DNA of 64,000 nucleotides from UBA6627 sp965248675 (lineage in GTDB: Bacteria; Chloroflexota; Dehalococcoidia; UBA2979), in contig CBDFJZ010000008.1 in assembly GCA_965248675.1 (NCBI GenBank), forward strand, positions 1,240,001-1,304,000, written 5' to 3'. The translations under genes and the position numbers were made by a program. The notes below the pieces were generated by a model, which worked only from the letters and a program-made list of their open reading frames with translations, searched no databases and was not told where the DNA came from. Below are positions 42,629-51,332 of the stretch, one piece after another. Within the stretch, counting starts at the first letter, position 1. Each line of letters starts with the position of its first letter.

Positions 42629-43799
42629 CGGACTGACCGCGATCGACGGATCCTCGCGTGGCGTGCTCCGTGAGCAGCGGGCCCTCGCCAGCCGCTCGCT
42701 CCGCGAGCAGCAGGACTCCTACGGCCGCTCGCTCGCGGAGCACGAGCTCGTCGCGCTCTGGTTGCTGGGACGGGTGCCAGCCTCGGTGCTGCCGTGGCCG
42801 CTGCTGCGCGCCGGCCGGGCCGGCCGCGGCCCCGGTCCGGACGTGCGCGAGGCGGCCTTCCAGCACCCGTCGGGCGTGCCGCTGGCGGGCGACCTCGAGG
42901 TTCACCTCCGGGCGAGCGACTTCGTGCGCCACGGACACGACACGGACCCGGGCTACGACGGGCTGATCCTGCACCTGGTCTGGGAGGACGACCGCGAGGC
43001 GGATGCCGGAACTCCCACCCCGCTGCCGAACGGGGGCCGCGTGCTGACGGTGACAGTCGCACCGGCGCTCGACCACGACGCGGCGGCGCTGCGCGAGCTG
43101 ATTCGCCTCGGGCCGAGCGGCGGCGAGTCCTGCGCCGGCTGGGCGGCCGCCACGCCTGCCGCGACGGTCACCGAGACCGTCCGCGGCGAAGGCCGCCGCC
43201 GCCTCGCCGAGCGCGCCTGGGGCGCCGGGCGGCTGGTCGAGCTGGCCGGCTGGGAGGGCGCGTGGGAAGAGCTGCTGATCCGTGCGCTCCGCGCCAGCGC
43301 CGGGCGCCGCCGCGAGTCCGAGGGCGAACAACGCGCGCTGGCGGCGCGGATCGGCGCCACGATCGGTGGCGGTGGCGTGCCGCTGCCCGCCCTCGAGCAG
43401 CTCGCGCGGACGCGCCGGCCGGCCGCGCTGATCGAGGCGCTTCGTCAGCCCGCCGGCCTGGGCCGGACGCGCGCGGTCGAGATCGGCTGGAACGCCGTGC
43501 TGCCGCTGCTTGCGGCGGCCGCGGCCGCCTACGGCGATCGTGAGTTCGCCGCGAGCGTTGCCGCCCTCGTCGACCGCTGGCCCGCGCCACGACCGTACGG
43601 ACGAACCACGGCGCTGGCCGCGCTGCTGCGGCCGGCCGGGCCAGATCGAGCCGCGCGCGCGGGCGTCGCGCGGCGCACGCGATCGACTGGCGGCGCGCTC
43701 TACGCGCAGGGCCTGCTGCACCTCCAGGATCTCTGGTGCGAGCGCGGCGGCTGCGGGGTCTGTCCGCTCTCGCCGCCCGATCCGCCCGCACCGGCCTAG
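42621..43799 (+). CDS. DUF2851 family protein
   Basis: A 392-residue protein of DUF2851, a family best known from Bacteroidetes and Chloroflexota. Diagnostic segments are GPDVREAAFQHPSGVPLAGDLEVHLRASDFVRHGHDTDPGYDGLILHLVWEDD and the C-terminal LHLQDLWCERGGCGVCPLSPP with three cysteines. The central GDxExH...H core looks nuclease-like, but no activity is established. It follows the XRE protein with overlapping codons. Confidence 0.8.
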   Translation: MANGLTAIDGSSRGVLREQRALASRSLREQQDSYGRSLAEHELVALWLLGRVPASVLPWPLLRAGRAGRGPGPDVREAAFQHPSGVPLAGDLEVHLRASDFVRHGHDTDPGYDGLILHLVWEDDREADAGTPTPLPNGGRVLTVTVAPALDHDAAALRELIRLGPSGGESCAGWAAATPAATVTETVRGEGRRRLAERAWGAGRLVELAGWEGAWEELLIRALRASAGRRRESEGEQRALAARIGATIGGGGVPLPALEQLARTRRPAALIEALRQPAGLGRTRAVEIGWNAVLPLLAAAAAAYGDREFAASVAALVDRWPAPRPYGRTTALAALLRPAGPDRAARAGVARRTRSTGGALYAQGLLHLQDLWCERGGCGVCPLSPPDPPAPA

Positions 43800-43824
43800 C
43801 GACGCGCGAGCGATACGCTCGCGC

Positions 43825-44817
43825 TCAGCGACGCACCCTCGAGCGGTACGGCGTCGGATCGATGTCGATCGCCGCCTCCGGGCGCAGCGCCCGATCGGCG
43901 TGCACCGCTGCCGCCGCGCCGATCATCGCCGCGTTGTCGGTGCACAGCTCCGGCGGCGGGATGAACACCGGAACCGGCGCGCGCTCCTCGACGAGCGCGC
44001 GAATGCGGCGGTTCGCCGCGACCCCACCGCCAACGAGCAGCGAGGCCGCCCCCTCCCGCTCCGCGATCCGCGCCGTCTTCTTCGACAGCACGTCCGCGAC
44101 CGACTCCTCGAACGCCCAGGCCACCTCGGCGGACGGCGGAGCATCGCCCCCCTCGACCGTTCGGAGCACCGCCGACTTCAGGCCGGAAAACGAGAAGTCG
44201 TCGCTGCCGCCGAGCCACGCGCGCGGCAACCGGAACGTGCGATCGGTCGCCTCGAGCGCGAGCCGGGAGACGAGGGGACCGCCCGGGTAGCCCAGTCCGA
44301 GCAGCCGCGCGACCTTGTCGAAGGCCTCGCCGGCGGCGTCGTCGCGGGTTCCGCCGAGCCGTTGGAACGCGCCATCCTCGGTCATCAGCAGCAGCTCCGT
44401 GTGGCCGCCGGAGACGACGAGCGCCAGCGCCGGCAGCGGCGGCGCATCCTCGCGCAACCAGTTCGCGCGCACGTGGCCCTCGACGTGATCGACCGCGATG
44501 AACGGCAGCCCGCGCGCGAAGGCGGCGCCCCGCGCCGCGTTCAGGCCAACGAGCAGCGCGCCCGGCAACCCCGGCCCGGCCGTGGCCGCGATCGCATCGA
44601 GGTCGTCCCAGTCGCACTCGGCGTCGCGCAGCGCCTGGCGGATCACCGGCACGAGCAGCTGCAGGTGCGCGCGCGCCGCCACCTCCGGCACCACCCCGCC
44701 GGTCTCGGCGTGCAGCTCGCTCTGCGAGGCGACCACGTTCGATCGAATCCGGCGGCCGTCAGCGACGATCGCCGCCGCCGTCTCGTCGCAGGAACTCTCG
44801 ATCGCGAGGATGTTCAC
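43825..44817 (-). CDS. tsaD: tRNA N6-adenosine threonylcarbamoyltransferase
   Basis: A 330-residue ASKHA-fold enzyme installing t6A37 on ANN-decoding tRNAs. MNILAIESSCDETAAAIV, the metal-site histidines of FIAVDHVEGHVRANWL (HxxxH), VSGGHTELLLM, and LLVGGGVAANRRIRALV are all canonical. It works with TsaB, TsaC and TsaE, none of which is in the window. It converges with DUF2851 and lies 25 bp downstream of the PP2C-like gene on the same strand. Confidence 0.97.
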   Translation of the reverse strand: MNILAIESSCDETAAAIVADGRRIRSNVVASQSELHAETGGVVPEVAARAHLQLLVPVIRQALRDAECDWDDLDAIAATAGPGLPGALLVGLNAARGAAFARGLPFIAVDHVEGHVRANWLREDAPPLPALALVVSGGHTELLLMTEDGAFQRLGGTRDDAAGEAFDKVARLLGLGYPGGPLVSRLALEATDRTFRLPRAWLGGSDDFSFSGLKSAVLRTVEGGDAPPSAEVAWAFEESVADVLSKKTARIAEREGAASLLVGGGVAANRRIRALVEERAPVPVFIPPPELCTDNAAMIGAAAAVHADRALRPEAAIDIDPTPYRSRVRR

Positions 44818-44842
44818 GCTTGTCCCCGATCATTCGCGGCGG

Positions 44843-46864
44843 TCACGAGCCGCCGTCGACGACGCCGAAGGCCTCGATCCCGTCGGCGGTCAACACGTAC
44901 AGCGTCTCGCCATCGCCGGCGAGCGCCAGACCGCGCAGATCGGCGAAGCCGCTGTGGTGGTACTGGCGCACGAACAGGCCCTCGCGATCGCCGACGATCA
45001 CCCGCCCGTTGCCGCGATCGGCGACGAAGATCAGACCGCGGATCACGTCCTCGACCAGCGCGGCGGGCGCCACCGGTGGCTCGTCGATCCCGATCATCAG
45101 CGCGGGCTGCTCGCTGCCCTGGCGGAAGCGGCGGGTGGTCGCGCCATCCTGGACGTAGATGTCGCCATCGACGGCGAGATGGGTCGCCGCGGGCAGATCG
45201 ATCGCGCCGAGCAGGCCGGCGCGTTCCGAGTCGTAGCCGTCACCGGCGGGCAGGTAGCGCCAGATCTCGCCGCCCTCGGGATCGAGGATGTAGAGGTTGT
45301 CGACATAGGTGGCGATCGCCGCGACCGAGCGGAGCTCGCCCGCGCCGCGCAACGGCAACGCCGCGGGCTCACCCGGCGCGCCGGGGACCAGCGCCCAGAG
45401 CTGACGCTCGTCGTCGAGGACGAGCAGGCGCTCGCCGCCCTGATCCCAGCTCACGGCGACCGGCAACCCGGCCACCCGGCTGCCGTAGACGTTCGTCGCG
45501 GCGTACACCTCGACCGGGTCGAAGGCGCCCTCGGGGTCGACGCGCAGCACCCGGCCCTGGGCGGCATCGCTCAACCAGAGCGTCCCGCCGCCGAAGACGA
45601 TCGACGCCGGGTCGAGCGGGGTCGTCACGGTCCCAGCGAAGCGCAGCACGGGCTGCAGCGCGGCGACCTCGACGATCGCGTCGAGCAGGGCGAGCTGTCT
45701 ACGGATCTGGTCGTCGAGCGCCAGCAGTCGCGGCTCGCTGGCGTCGACGGTGCGGGCGCGTTCCAGCTCGCCGAGCGCGATGCCCAGCGCCTGCCGCCGG
45801 ACATCCGGCGACTGCGCCCGCTCAGCCGCGTCGACCTGCAGCTGCGCGGCGGCCAACGCGTCCTCGAGCCGGTTCGCGCCGCCCCGGTCGAACAGGCCCG
45901 GCAGCACGAAGATGGCGAGCAGCAGCAGCGCCACCGCGCCGGAGACGCCGCTGGCGATCCACGCCCAGCGCGGCGTGGTGGTCGGCGTGGCCGCGAAGCG
46001 ACCGCCCGCTCCCGTCCCGACGCGTGCCGGCCGGCGCACCGCCGTCATCGAGCGGTCCCCGGAGCGCGCCGGCCAGCTCGGGGGCGCGCCGGCGGTGGCG
46101 GCCGTCCGCGAGTCGGGCGGCGCCGTCGGGGCAACGCCGGAGTCGAGCGGCGGCGGGGCCGCGGCGGTGGTTGCCGGTTCCGGCTCACCGAGCGGCGGCG
46201 TGTCCTCTTCGAGCTCGAGGTCGGCGATCAGCACCGCGGTCATGTCCGGGACCGCGCGGGTGCGCGTGAAGAGCTCCGCCAGCGCCCGCTCCGGTCCCCT
46301 GGTCAGCGACTGGAGCACGGCATCGACGCCGACCGCCCGATCGGCGGCGGAGCTGAGCAGCAGCAGGTGATCGACGCCAAGCCGAGCGGTCGTGAACAGC
46401 GGCTCGATCGGCTCGGAGCCACCGAGCGGCGCGCGGCCGGGCAGCTCCTCGGTGCTGAGCCGCCGCGCCGGATCGTCGGCGCCGCCGTCGGTGACGACGT
46501 AGGCCAGGCCGTCGCCGATCTGGGCGATCGTCGCCTCGCCCTCGCGGATCGCGACACAGGTCAGACCGACGGCGACCTGGTGCTCGCGCAGCGACCGCTC
46601 GTTCCACTCGGCGAGGTTGGCGTGAGCCTGTCGGAGCGCGCGGAGCAGGCCGCCGGTGACCGACAGCTGCTCGCGCCCAAACAGCGCGGCCACCGCCTCC
46701 GCGACCTCACCGCAGAACTCGGCCGAGCGTTCGTCGACCGGCTCGGCGAGCACGAGCAGGCGCACGTCGCCGTCGTCGCGCGGGTGCCGTTGATCGACGA
46801 GCCAGGGCCCGTGCTCGCGCACCTGCCCCTCAACCATCGCGTAGCGGCCGACCCAGATGCCCAT
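44843..46864 (-). CDS. PP2C-like/transmembrane/beta-propeller protein
   Basis: A 673-residue protein. Residues about 1-220 resemble a PP2C-type phosphatase (EGEATIAQIGDGLAYVV, LLLLSSAADRAVG, DMTAVLIADL), but most metal-binding aspartates are not obvious, so it may be catalytically inactive. A Pro/Ala-rich linker follows (about 225-300), then one transmembrane helix (about 305-325, WIASGVSGAVALLLLAIFVLPGLF), a helical stalk, and a propeller of about 300 residues (NHL/SMP-30-like blades such as TLWLSDAAQGRVLRVDPEG and LIFVADRGNGRVIVGDREG). The layout resembles a membrane protein coupling an external propeller to an internal phosphatase-like domain. ATG 46864 starts MGIWVGRYAM. Confidence 0.8.
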   Translation of the reverse strand: MGIWVGRYAMVEGQVREHGPWLVDQRHPRDDGDVRLLVLAEPVDERSAEFCGEVAEAVAALFGREQLSVTGGLLRALRQAHANLAEWNERSLREHQVAVGLTCVAIREGEATIAQIGDGLAYVVTDGGADDPARRLSTEELPGRAPLGGSEPIEPLFTTARLGVDHLLLLSSAADRAVGVDAVLQSLTRGPERALAELFTRTRAVPDMTAVLIADLELEEDTPPLGEPEPATTAAAPPPLDSGVAPTAPPDSRTAATAGAPPSWPARSGDRSMTAVRRPARVGTGAGGRFAATPTTTPRWAWIASGVSGAVALLLLAIFVLPGLFDRGGANRLEDALAAAQLQVDAAERAQSPDVRRQALGIALGELERARTVDASEPRLLALDDQIRRQLALLDAIVEVAALQPVLRFAGTVTTPLDPASIVFGGGTLWLSDAAQGRVLRVDPEGAFDPVEVYAATNVYGSRVAGLPVAVSWDQGGERLLVLDDERQLWALVPGAPGEPAALPLRGAGELRSVAAIATYVDNLYILDPEGGEIWRYLPAGDGYDSERAGLLGAIDLPAATHLAVDGDIYVQDGATTRRFRQGSEQPALMIGIDEPPVAPAALVEDVIRGLIFVADRGNGRVIVGDREGLFVRQYHHSGFADLRGLALAGDGETLYVLTADGIEAFGVVDGGS

Positions 46865-47289
46865 GGCTCCCAGTCTCGATGACCAGTCCCGGCAAAGACG
46901 CACACGGCCGCCCGTCCGGTCGAGCGATGGCGCGGTCCGCGGCGACGGCGGCCCTGGGGGTGTTAATACGCGGGCGGCTTCGAGCGGCGTCGAGGGGCCG
47001 TGCCAACGCCGCTCGCGTCCCGGCCCCACCCGCGAAGCGGCGATCATGATAGCGACGGCGCGCAGCGAGGAACCAGCACGCAGCGAGCGCGTCGCGTCAG
47101 GCTGCGGCCGGACGCGCACACCGCTTCGCGGTGCGGGCCGCCGTGTCGCGTTCAGGATTGCTCCGTCTACCCCCCTTCGTTGTGCGCTTAACGGTCACTC
47201 GGGATTGTGCGCTGCACGGTCTCTCCGGTTTGTGCGCCGCACGGGGGGCGCTATCGTCGATCGCCTCAGTCGCAGCGGAGGAGACCGCG
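46865..47289. other. intergenic region with tandem repeats
   Basis: About 425 bp between divergent genes. Only the 25-bp tandem repeat block at 47180-47254 stands out; the long open frames crossing it (both strands) have Arg/Pro-rich, non-coding composition. Confidence 0.5.
47180..47254 (+). repeat. three 25-bp imperfect tandem repeats
   Basis: TTGTGCGC starts at 47180, 47205 and 47230, exactly 25 bp apart, each followed by a similar (C/A)ACGG core. The block ends 35 bp before ATG 47290. Helical phasing near 2.4 turns and promoter-proximal location fit tandem binding sites or a recombination product. Confidence 0.7.
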
Positions 47290-47667
47290 ATGGCCGACGA
47301 CCACCTCGAACAGCGCGCGCACGCGGACGCGATCGTCGAACGCGCCGCGGGACAGCTCCGCGACGTCCTGAAGGGCCTCGTCGATGAGATCGACCCGTTT
47401 CCGCCGTTCCCCGGATCGATGTTCACGCTCGGGATCGAGGTGACGCCGACCGCGCACAGCTCGCTCGGCTGCGTGATTGTCGGTGAGGACGCGGAGCTGT
47501 ACGAACTGGAGCTCGGCCTCGACCAGGAGGAGATCGCCCGCGGCGGCGACGCGCACGCCGCGCGAATCGAGAACACGCTCGAACTCGATCTCCCGCACGC
47601 CGAGTACGTCGCCCAGGCGCACGCCGCGATCCGCGCCGTGACCGAACACCTCGACGCGGACCGTTAA
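47290..47667 (+). CDS. conserved hypothetical protein
   Basis: A 125-residue acidic protein from ATG 47290, with GGAGGAGACC immediately upstream. A helical N terminus (AIVERAAGQLRDVLKGLVDEI) is followed by strands (GSMFTLGIEVTPTAHSSLGCVIVGEDAELYELELGL) and a helix near the end. It resembles small cytosolic single-domain proteins of unknown function; no catalytic motif or membrane segment is visible. It is followed by the transporter gene 25 bp later. Confidence 0.7.
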   Translation: MADDHLEQRAHADAIVERAAGQLRDVLKGLVDEIDPFPPFPGSMFTLGIEVTPTAHSSLGCVIVGEDAELYELELGLDQEEIARGGDAHAARIENTLELDLPHAEYVAQAHAAIRAVTEHLDADR

Positions 47668-47692
47668 TCCCGGAACCGATCGGGGGCGACCG

Positions 47693-48622
47693 GTGCGGAT
47701 CCCGCTACCGCAGCTCCTCGGGCTGATCGTGCTCGCCTCGATCTGGGGCGCGTCGTTCATGTTCATCAAGGTGATGCTCGACGAGCTGAGCCCGGTCGAG
47801 GTCGGCTGGCTGCGACTCGGCAGCGGCGCGCTGCTGATCATGGCGGTGGTCGCGGTGCGCCGCACGCCGCTGCCACGCGACGGCCGCTACTGGCGCAGCA
47901 CGCTCGTCGTCGGCGCGCTCGGCTCGGCCGTGCCCTTCTTCGTGATCCCGCTCGCCGAGGAGGAGATCAGCTCCCAGCTGGCGGGCATCCTCAACGGCGC
48001 GATGCCCCTGTGGGCGGCGATCCTCGCCCACGTCGCGCTCGTCGAGGAACGCGTCGATCGGATCGGCGCGGCCGGACTGCTCGTCGGATTCGTCGGGCTG
48101 GCGATCGTGATCGGGCCGGGGATCTTCGACCTCGGCGACGCGACCACGCAGGGCGCGCTGCTGATGATCGCGGCCGCGCTCAGCTACGCCGCCTCGGCGG
48201 TCTGGGTGCGGCGGCGGCTGCGCGGCGTCGATTCGACGCTGCTCGCGGGCAACCAGACGTGGCTGGCGTTCATCTTCCTCACGCCGTGGGCGATCGCCGG
48301 AGGCGTGCCGAACCCGGCCGAGCTGCCCGCCAACGTCCTCTGGTCGGCGCTGGCGCTGGGGTTCCTCGCGACCGGCGTGGGCTACCTGATCTACTACTGG
48401 CTGCTGGCGACGCTGCACGCGACGCAGGCCTCGCTGGTGACCTACCTGGCGCCGGTGGCGGCGGTGTTCTGGGGCTGGGCGGTGCTCGACGAGTCGCTCG
48501 GGCGCGGGGTCTGGCCCGGACTGGCGCTGATCCTGCTCGGGATGTACCTGGTGAACCGGCCGGCAGCGCAGCCAGCGGCGGACACGCCGCCGGTCGAGGC
48601 GGGTCGCTCCTCGACGAGGTAG
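47693..48622 (+). CDS. EamA/DMT-superfamily transporter
   Basis: A 309-residue membrane protein with ten hydrophobic segments in two EamA repeats (ASIWGASFMFIKVMLDELSPVEVGWLRLG starts the first; ALSYAASAVWVRRRLRGVDSTLLAGNQTWLAF the second). DMT carriers export amino acids, nucleosides or drugs by proton exchange. The substrate is not predictable. The start is GTG 47693. Confidence 0.92.
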   Translation: MRIPLPQLLGLIVLASIWGASFMFIKVMLDELSPVEVGWLRLGSGALLIMAVVAVRRTPLPRDGRYWRSTLVVGALGSAVPFFVIPLAEEEISSQLAGILNGAMPLWAAILAHVALVEERVDRIGAAGLLVGFVGLAIVIGPGIFDLGDATTQGALLMIAAALSYAASAVWVRRRLRGVDSTLLAGNQTWLAFIFLTPWAIAGGVPNPAELPANVLWSALALGFLATGVGYLIYYWLLATLHATQASLVTYLAPVAAVFWGWAVLDESLGRGVWPGLALILLGMYLVNRPAAQPAADTPPVEAGRSSTR

Positions 48623-48646
48623 CGGCGTGCCGGCCCGTGCCTGGCG

Positions 48647-49492
48647 CTACTGCTCGAGCCATCCGTTGAAGCGCGGCTCGCGACGCTCGCGGAAGGCGGT
48701 CGTGCCCTCGCGCACGTCGGGGTGGTGATCGCTGATCCCGGTCTTGGCCGCGATGTCGTCGAGGGCATGCGCCCAGGTCATCTCCGCCGCGTTGTAAATC
48801 GTGCGCTTGAGCAGGCGCATCGCGACCTGCGGCCCGTTCGCCAGCTCGGTCGCGAGCGCCATCGAGCGGTCGAGCAGCTGATCCGGCTCGACGACCTCGT
48901 GGACGAGCCCGAGCGCGAGTGCCTCCGGCGCCTCGACGATCCGCTTGCGCATCAGAAAGTCCATCGTCTTCGCGACGCCGATCAGCTGCACCAGCAGGAT
49001 CTGACCGCCCTCGTCGGGGAGCAGGCCGAAGCGCAGCGTCGCGCTTCCGATCCGCGCCTCACGCGACGCGATCCGGAAGTCACAAGCGAGCGCGAGCGAC
49101 AAGCCGGTCTGGATCGCCACCCCGTTGATCGCCGCGATGCAGAGCTTGTCGAGGTTGCGCACCGCGCTGTTCACGGTCTGCGACAGCACCCGCAGGCCCT
49201 CGTACGTTCCGATCGGGTTCTCGTGGCCGCGCGGGATCGGCGGCACGAGCCCGCCCTCGAAGATCGGCCGGCGGCCGCTGATGTCGTCGCCGGCGCAGAA
49301 CGCGCGGCCCTCGCCGGTGAAGAGCACGACGCGGGTGGCGTCGTCCATCTGCGCCTGCGTCAGCACCTCGATCAGGTCGCGCTTGATCTCCGGCGTGAAG
49401 CCGTTGAGCCGTTCCGGCGTGTTGAAGGTGATCGCGCAGATGCCGGGGTCGTGCATGGCGACCTCGAAGCCGCGGAACGTGCCGCTGTCCAT
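48647..49492 (-). CDS. enoyl-CoA hydratase/isomerase family protein
   Basis: A 281-residue crotonase-fold protein. The oxyanion hole comes from GRAFCAGDDISGRR and from INGVAIQTGLSLALACDFRIASREA. The segment GLLPDEGGQILLVQLIG carries the position usually held by the second catalytic glutamate. Activity could be enoyl-CoA hydration or another crotonase reaction. An insert after DISGR (RPIFEGGLVPPIPRG) is longer than usual. It is divergent from the CoA-transferase gene and convergent with the transporter. Confidence 0.9.
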   Translation of the reverse strand: MDSGTFRGFEVAMHDPGICAITFNTPERLNGFTPEIKRDLIEVLTQAQMDDATRVVLFTGEGRAFCAGDDISGRRPIFEGGLVPPIPRGHENPIGTYEGLRVLSQTVNSAVRNLDKLCIAAINGVAIQTGLSLALACDFRIASREARIGSATLRFGLLPDEGGQILLVQLIGVAKTMDFLMRKRIVEAPEALALGLVHEVVEPDQLLDRSMALATELANGPQVAMRLLKRTIYNAAEMTWAHALDDIAAKTGISDHHPDVREGTTAFRERREPRFNGWLEQ

Positions 49493-49612
49493 GGTTCACC
49501 TCCTCGATCGCCCGTCCGCTTCGGCTGCGCAATTCACGCCCGCGAACACTACCGAAGCAAGAGCGCGGGCGTATGCTGCCGTCGCTGAGGTATCTCTGGA
49601 AGGGACGCACGC

Positions 49613-50755
49613 GTGGGACCCCTGCAAGGCATTCGGATCATCGAGTTCGCGGGCATCGGGCCGGGCCCGTTCTGCGGGATGATGCTGTCGGACATGGGGG
49701 CGGACGTCGTGCGCGTCGATCGCGCCGAGCGCGTCAAGGGCGGCGATCCGAACGACCCGCCGGGCGATCTGCTCAACCGCGGCCGCCGCTCGATCGGCCT
49801 CGACCTGAAGCAGCCCGAGGGCGGCGCGGTCGCGCTGAAGCTGGTCGACGGCGCGGACGCCGCCTTCGAGGGCTTCCGCCCCGGCGTGATGGAGCGCCTC
49901 GGCCTCGGCCCGGACGTCTGTCTCGAGCGGAACCCGAAGCTCGTCTACGGAAGGATGACTGGCTGGGGGCAAGAGGGGCCCTACTCGCAGATGGCCGGGC
50001 ACGACATCAACTACATCTCGCTGGCGGGTGTGCTGGCGCCGATCACACGCGGCGGCGGGACGCCGGTGCCGCCGCTGAACCTGGTCGGCGACTTCGGTGG
50101 CGGCGGGATGCTGCTCGCCCTCGGCCTCGTCGCGGCGCTGCTGGAGACGCGCTCCTCCGGTGTCGGGCAGGTCGTCGACGCTGCGATGGTCGACGGCGCG
50201 AGCGCCCTCGGCACATCTTTACACGCGGGGCTGGCCAGCGGGGGCTGGACGCCGGAGCACGCCTCGAACGTGCTCGACACCGGCGCGCACTTCTACGACG
50301 CCTACGAGACCGCCGACGGCAAGTACATCTCGCTCGGCTCGATCGAGCCGCAGTTCTACGCGGAGTTCCTCGAGCTGACCGGGCTCAAGAACGTGCTCTC
50401 GGACGAGCAGCACAACCGCGAGGCCTGGCCGGCGATGAAGGCGCAGGTCGAGGCCTGCATCAAGAGCAAGACGCGCGCCGAGTGGGAGTCGATCCTCGAG
50501 GGCTCGGACGTCTGCTTCGCGCCGATCCTCGAGCCGGCCGAGGCGCCCGAGCACCCTCACGCCAAGCACCGCAACGCCTTCGTCGAGGTGGCGGGCGTGG
50601 TCCAGCCGGCGCCGGCGCCGCGCTTCAGCCGCACCGAGAGCGCGATCCAGAGACCGCCGTCGCACGCCGGGCAGCACAGCGGCGATCTGCTGAGTGAGAT
50701 CGGGTTCAGCGCCGAACAGGCCGAGGCGCTGACGGCGTCGGGGGCCGTGAGGTAA
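49613..50755 (+). CDS. CaiB/BaiF CoA-transferase family (alpha-methylacyl-CoA racemase-like)
   Basis: A 380-residue class III CoA-transferase-fold protein. GIRIIEFAGIGPGPFCGMMLSDMGADVVRVDR is the family N terminus, and MAGHDINYISLAGVLAPI holds the Asp/His pair (GHDINY) used by alpha-methylacyl-CoA racemases rather than the formyl-CoA transferase pattern. GTGQVVDA-type helix (SGVGQVVDAAMVDGAS) follows. It probably epimerises 2-methyl-branched acyl-CoA so that branched fatty or sterol side chains can enter beta-oxidation, consistent with the dehydrogenases and hydratase elsewhere in the window. Confidence 0.9.
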   Translation: MGPLQGIRIIEFAGIGPGPFCGMMLSDMGADVVRVDRAERVKGGDPNDPPGDLLNRGRRSIGLDLKQPEGGAVALKLVDGADAAFEGFRPGVMERLGLGPDVCLERNPKLVYGRMTGWGQEGPYSQMAGHDINYISLAGVLAPITRGGGTPVPPLNLVGDFGGGGMLLALGLVAALLETRSSGVGQVVDAAMVDGASALGTSLHAGLASGGWTPEHASNVLDTGAHFYDAYETADGKYISLGSIEPQFYAEFLELTGLKNVLSDEQHNREAWPAMKAQVEACIKSKTRAEWESILEGSDVCFAPILEPAEAPEHPHAKHRNAFVEVAGVVQPAPAPRFSRTESAIQRPPSHAGQHSGDLLSEIGFSAEQAEALTASGAVR

Positions 50756-50826
50756 CGCCGCGCCTCTACGCCGGGGAGCTCGCGATCTGACGGTCACCGG
50801 CAGCGGTCGGCGAGGCCTCGTCGGGG

Positions 50827-51330
50827 TCAGTCCTCGGCGCGGTAGTCGCCCGAGCGGCCGCCGGATTTCGCCACGAGGCGGACGTCGCTGATCCGCATCG
50901 TGCGCTCGACCGCCTTGCACATGTCGTAGACCGTCAGCGCAGCGGTGCTGACCGCGGTCAACGCCTCCATCTCGACGCCGGTCTGCGCCGTCGTGCGGAC
51001 GGTCGCCTCGATCTCAACGGACGCCAGCTCCGAAGTACCGCGATCCGAGATGGGCGTCACATCGACGGCGATGCCACTCAGCGGCAGCGGGTGGCAGAGC
51101 GGGATCAGCTCGTGGGTGCGCTTCGCCGCCATGATCCCCGCGATTCGAGCGGTGGCGAGGACGTCACCCTTCGGCGCCTTGCCATCGACGATCAGCGCCA
51201 GCGTCGAGGGCTGCATCAGCACGCGGCCGCGCGCCGTCGCCTCGCGCGTGGTGACGTCCTTCGCGGACACGTCGACCATGCGCGCGTTGCCGCGCTGGTC
51301 GACGTGGGTGAGCTCGCCCGACTCCGCCAC
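50827..51330 (-). CDS. moaC: cyclic pyranopterin monophosphate synthase
   Basis: A 167-residue MoaC. HVDQRGNARMVDVSAKDVTTREATARGRV, the ELIPLCHPLPLSGIAVDV active-site strand and the METALTAVSTAALTVYDMCKAVERTM helix are diagnostic, including the Lys in DMCKA. It converts 3',8-cH2GTP into cPMP for molybdenum cofactor. It lies directly downstream of moaA (2-bp gap). Confidence 0.97.
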   Translation of the reverse strand: MAESGELTHVDQRGNARMVDVSAKDVTTREATARGRVLMQPSTLALIVDGKAPKGDVLATARIAGIMAAKRTHELIPLCHPLPLSGIAVDVTPISDRGTSELASVEIEATVRTTAQTGVEMEALTAVSTAALTVYDMCKAVERTMRISDVRLVAKSGGRSGDYRAED

Positions 51331-51332
51331 GG

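Noticed and set aside
43510..46269. 919-codon plus-strand open frame
   Set aside because: It is antisense to tsaD and the PP2C-like gene and made of Arg/Pro/Ser-rich, low-complexity sequence, a typical shadow in GC-rich DNA.
44498..46882. 794-codon plus-strand open frame
   Set aside because: Antisense to the PP2C-like/propeller gene, whose domains are clear on the minus strand.
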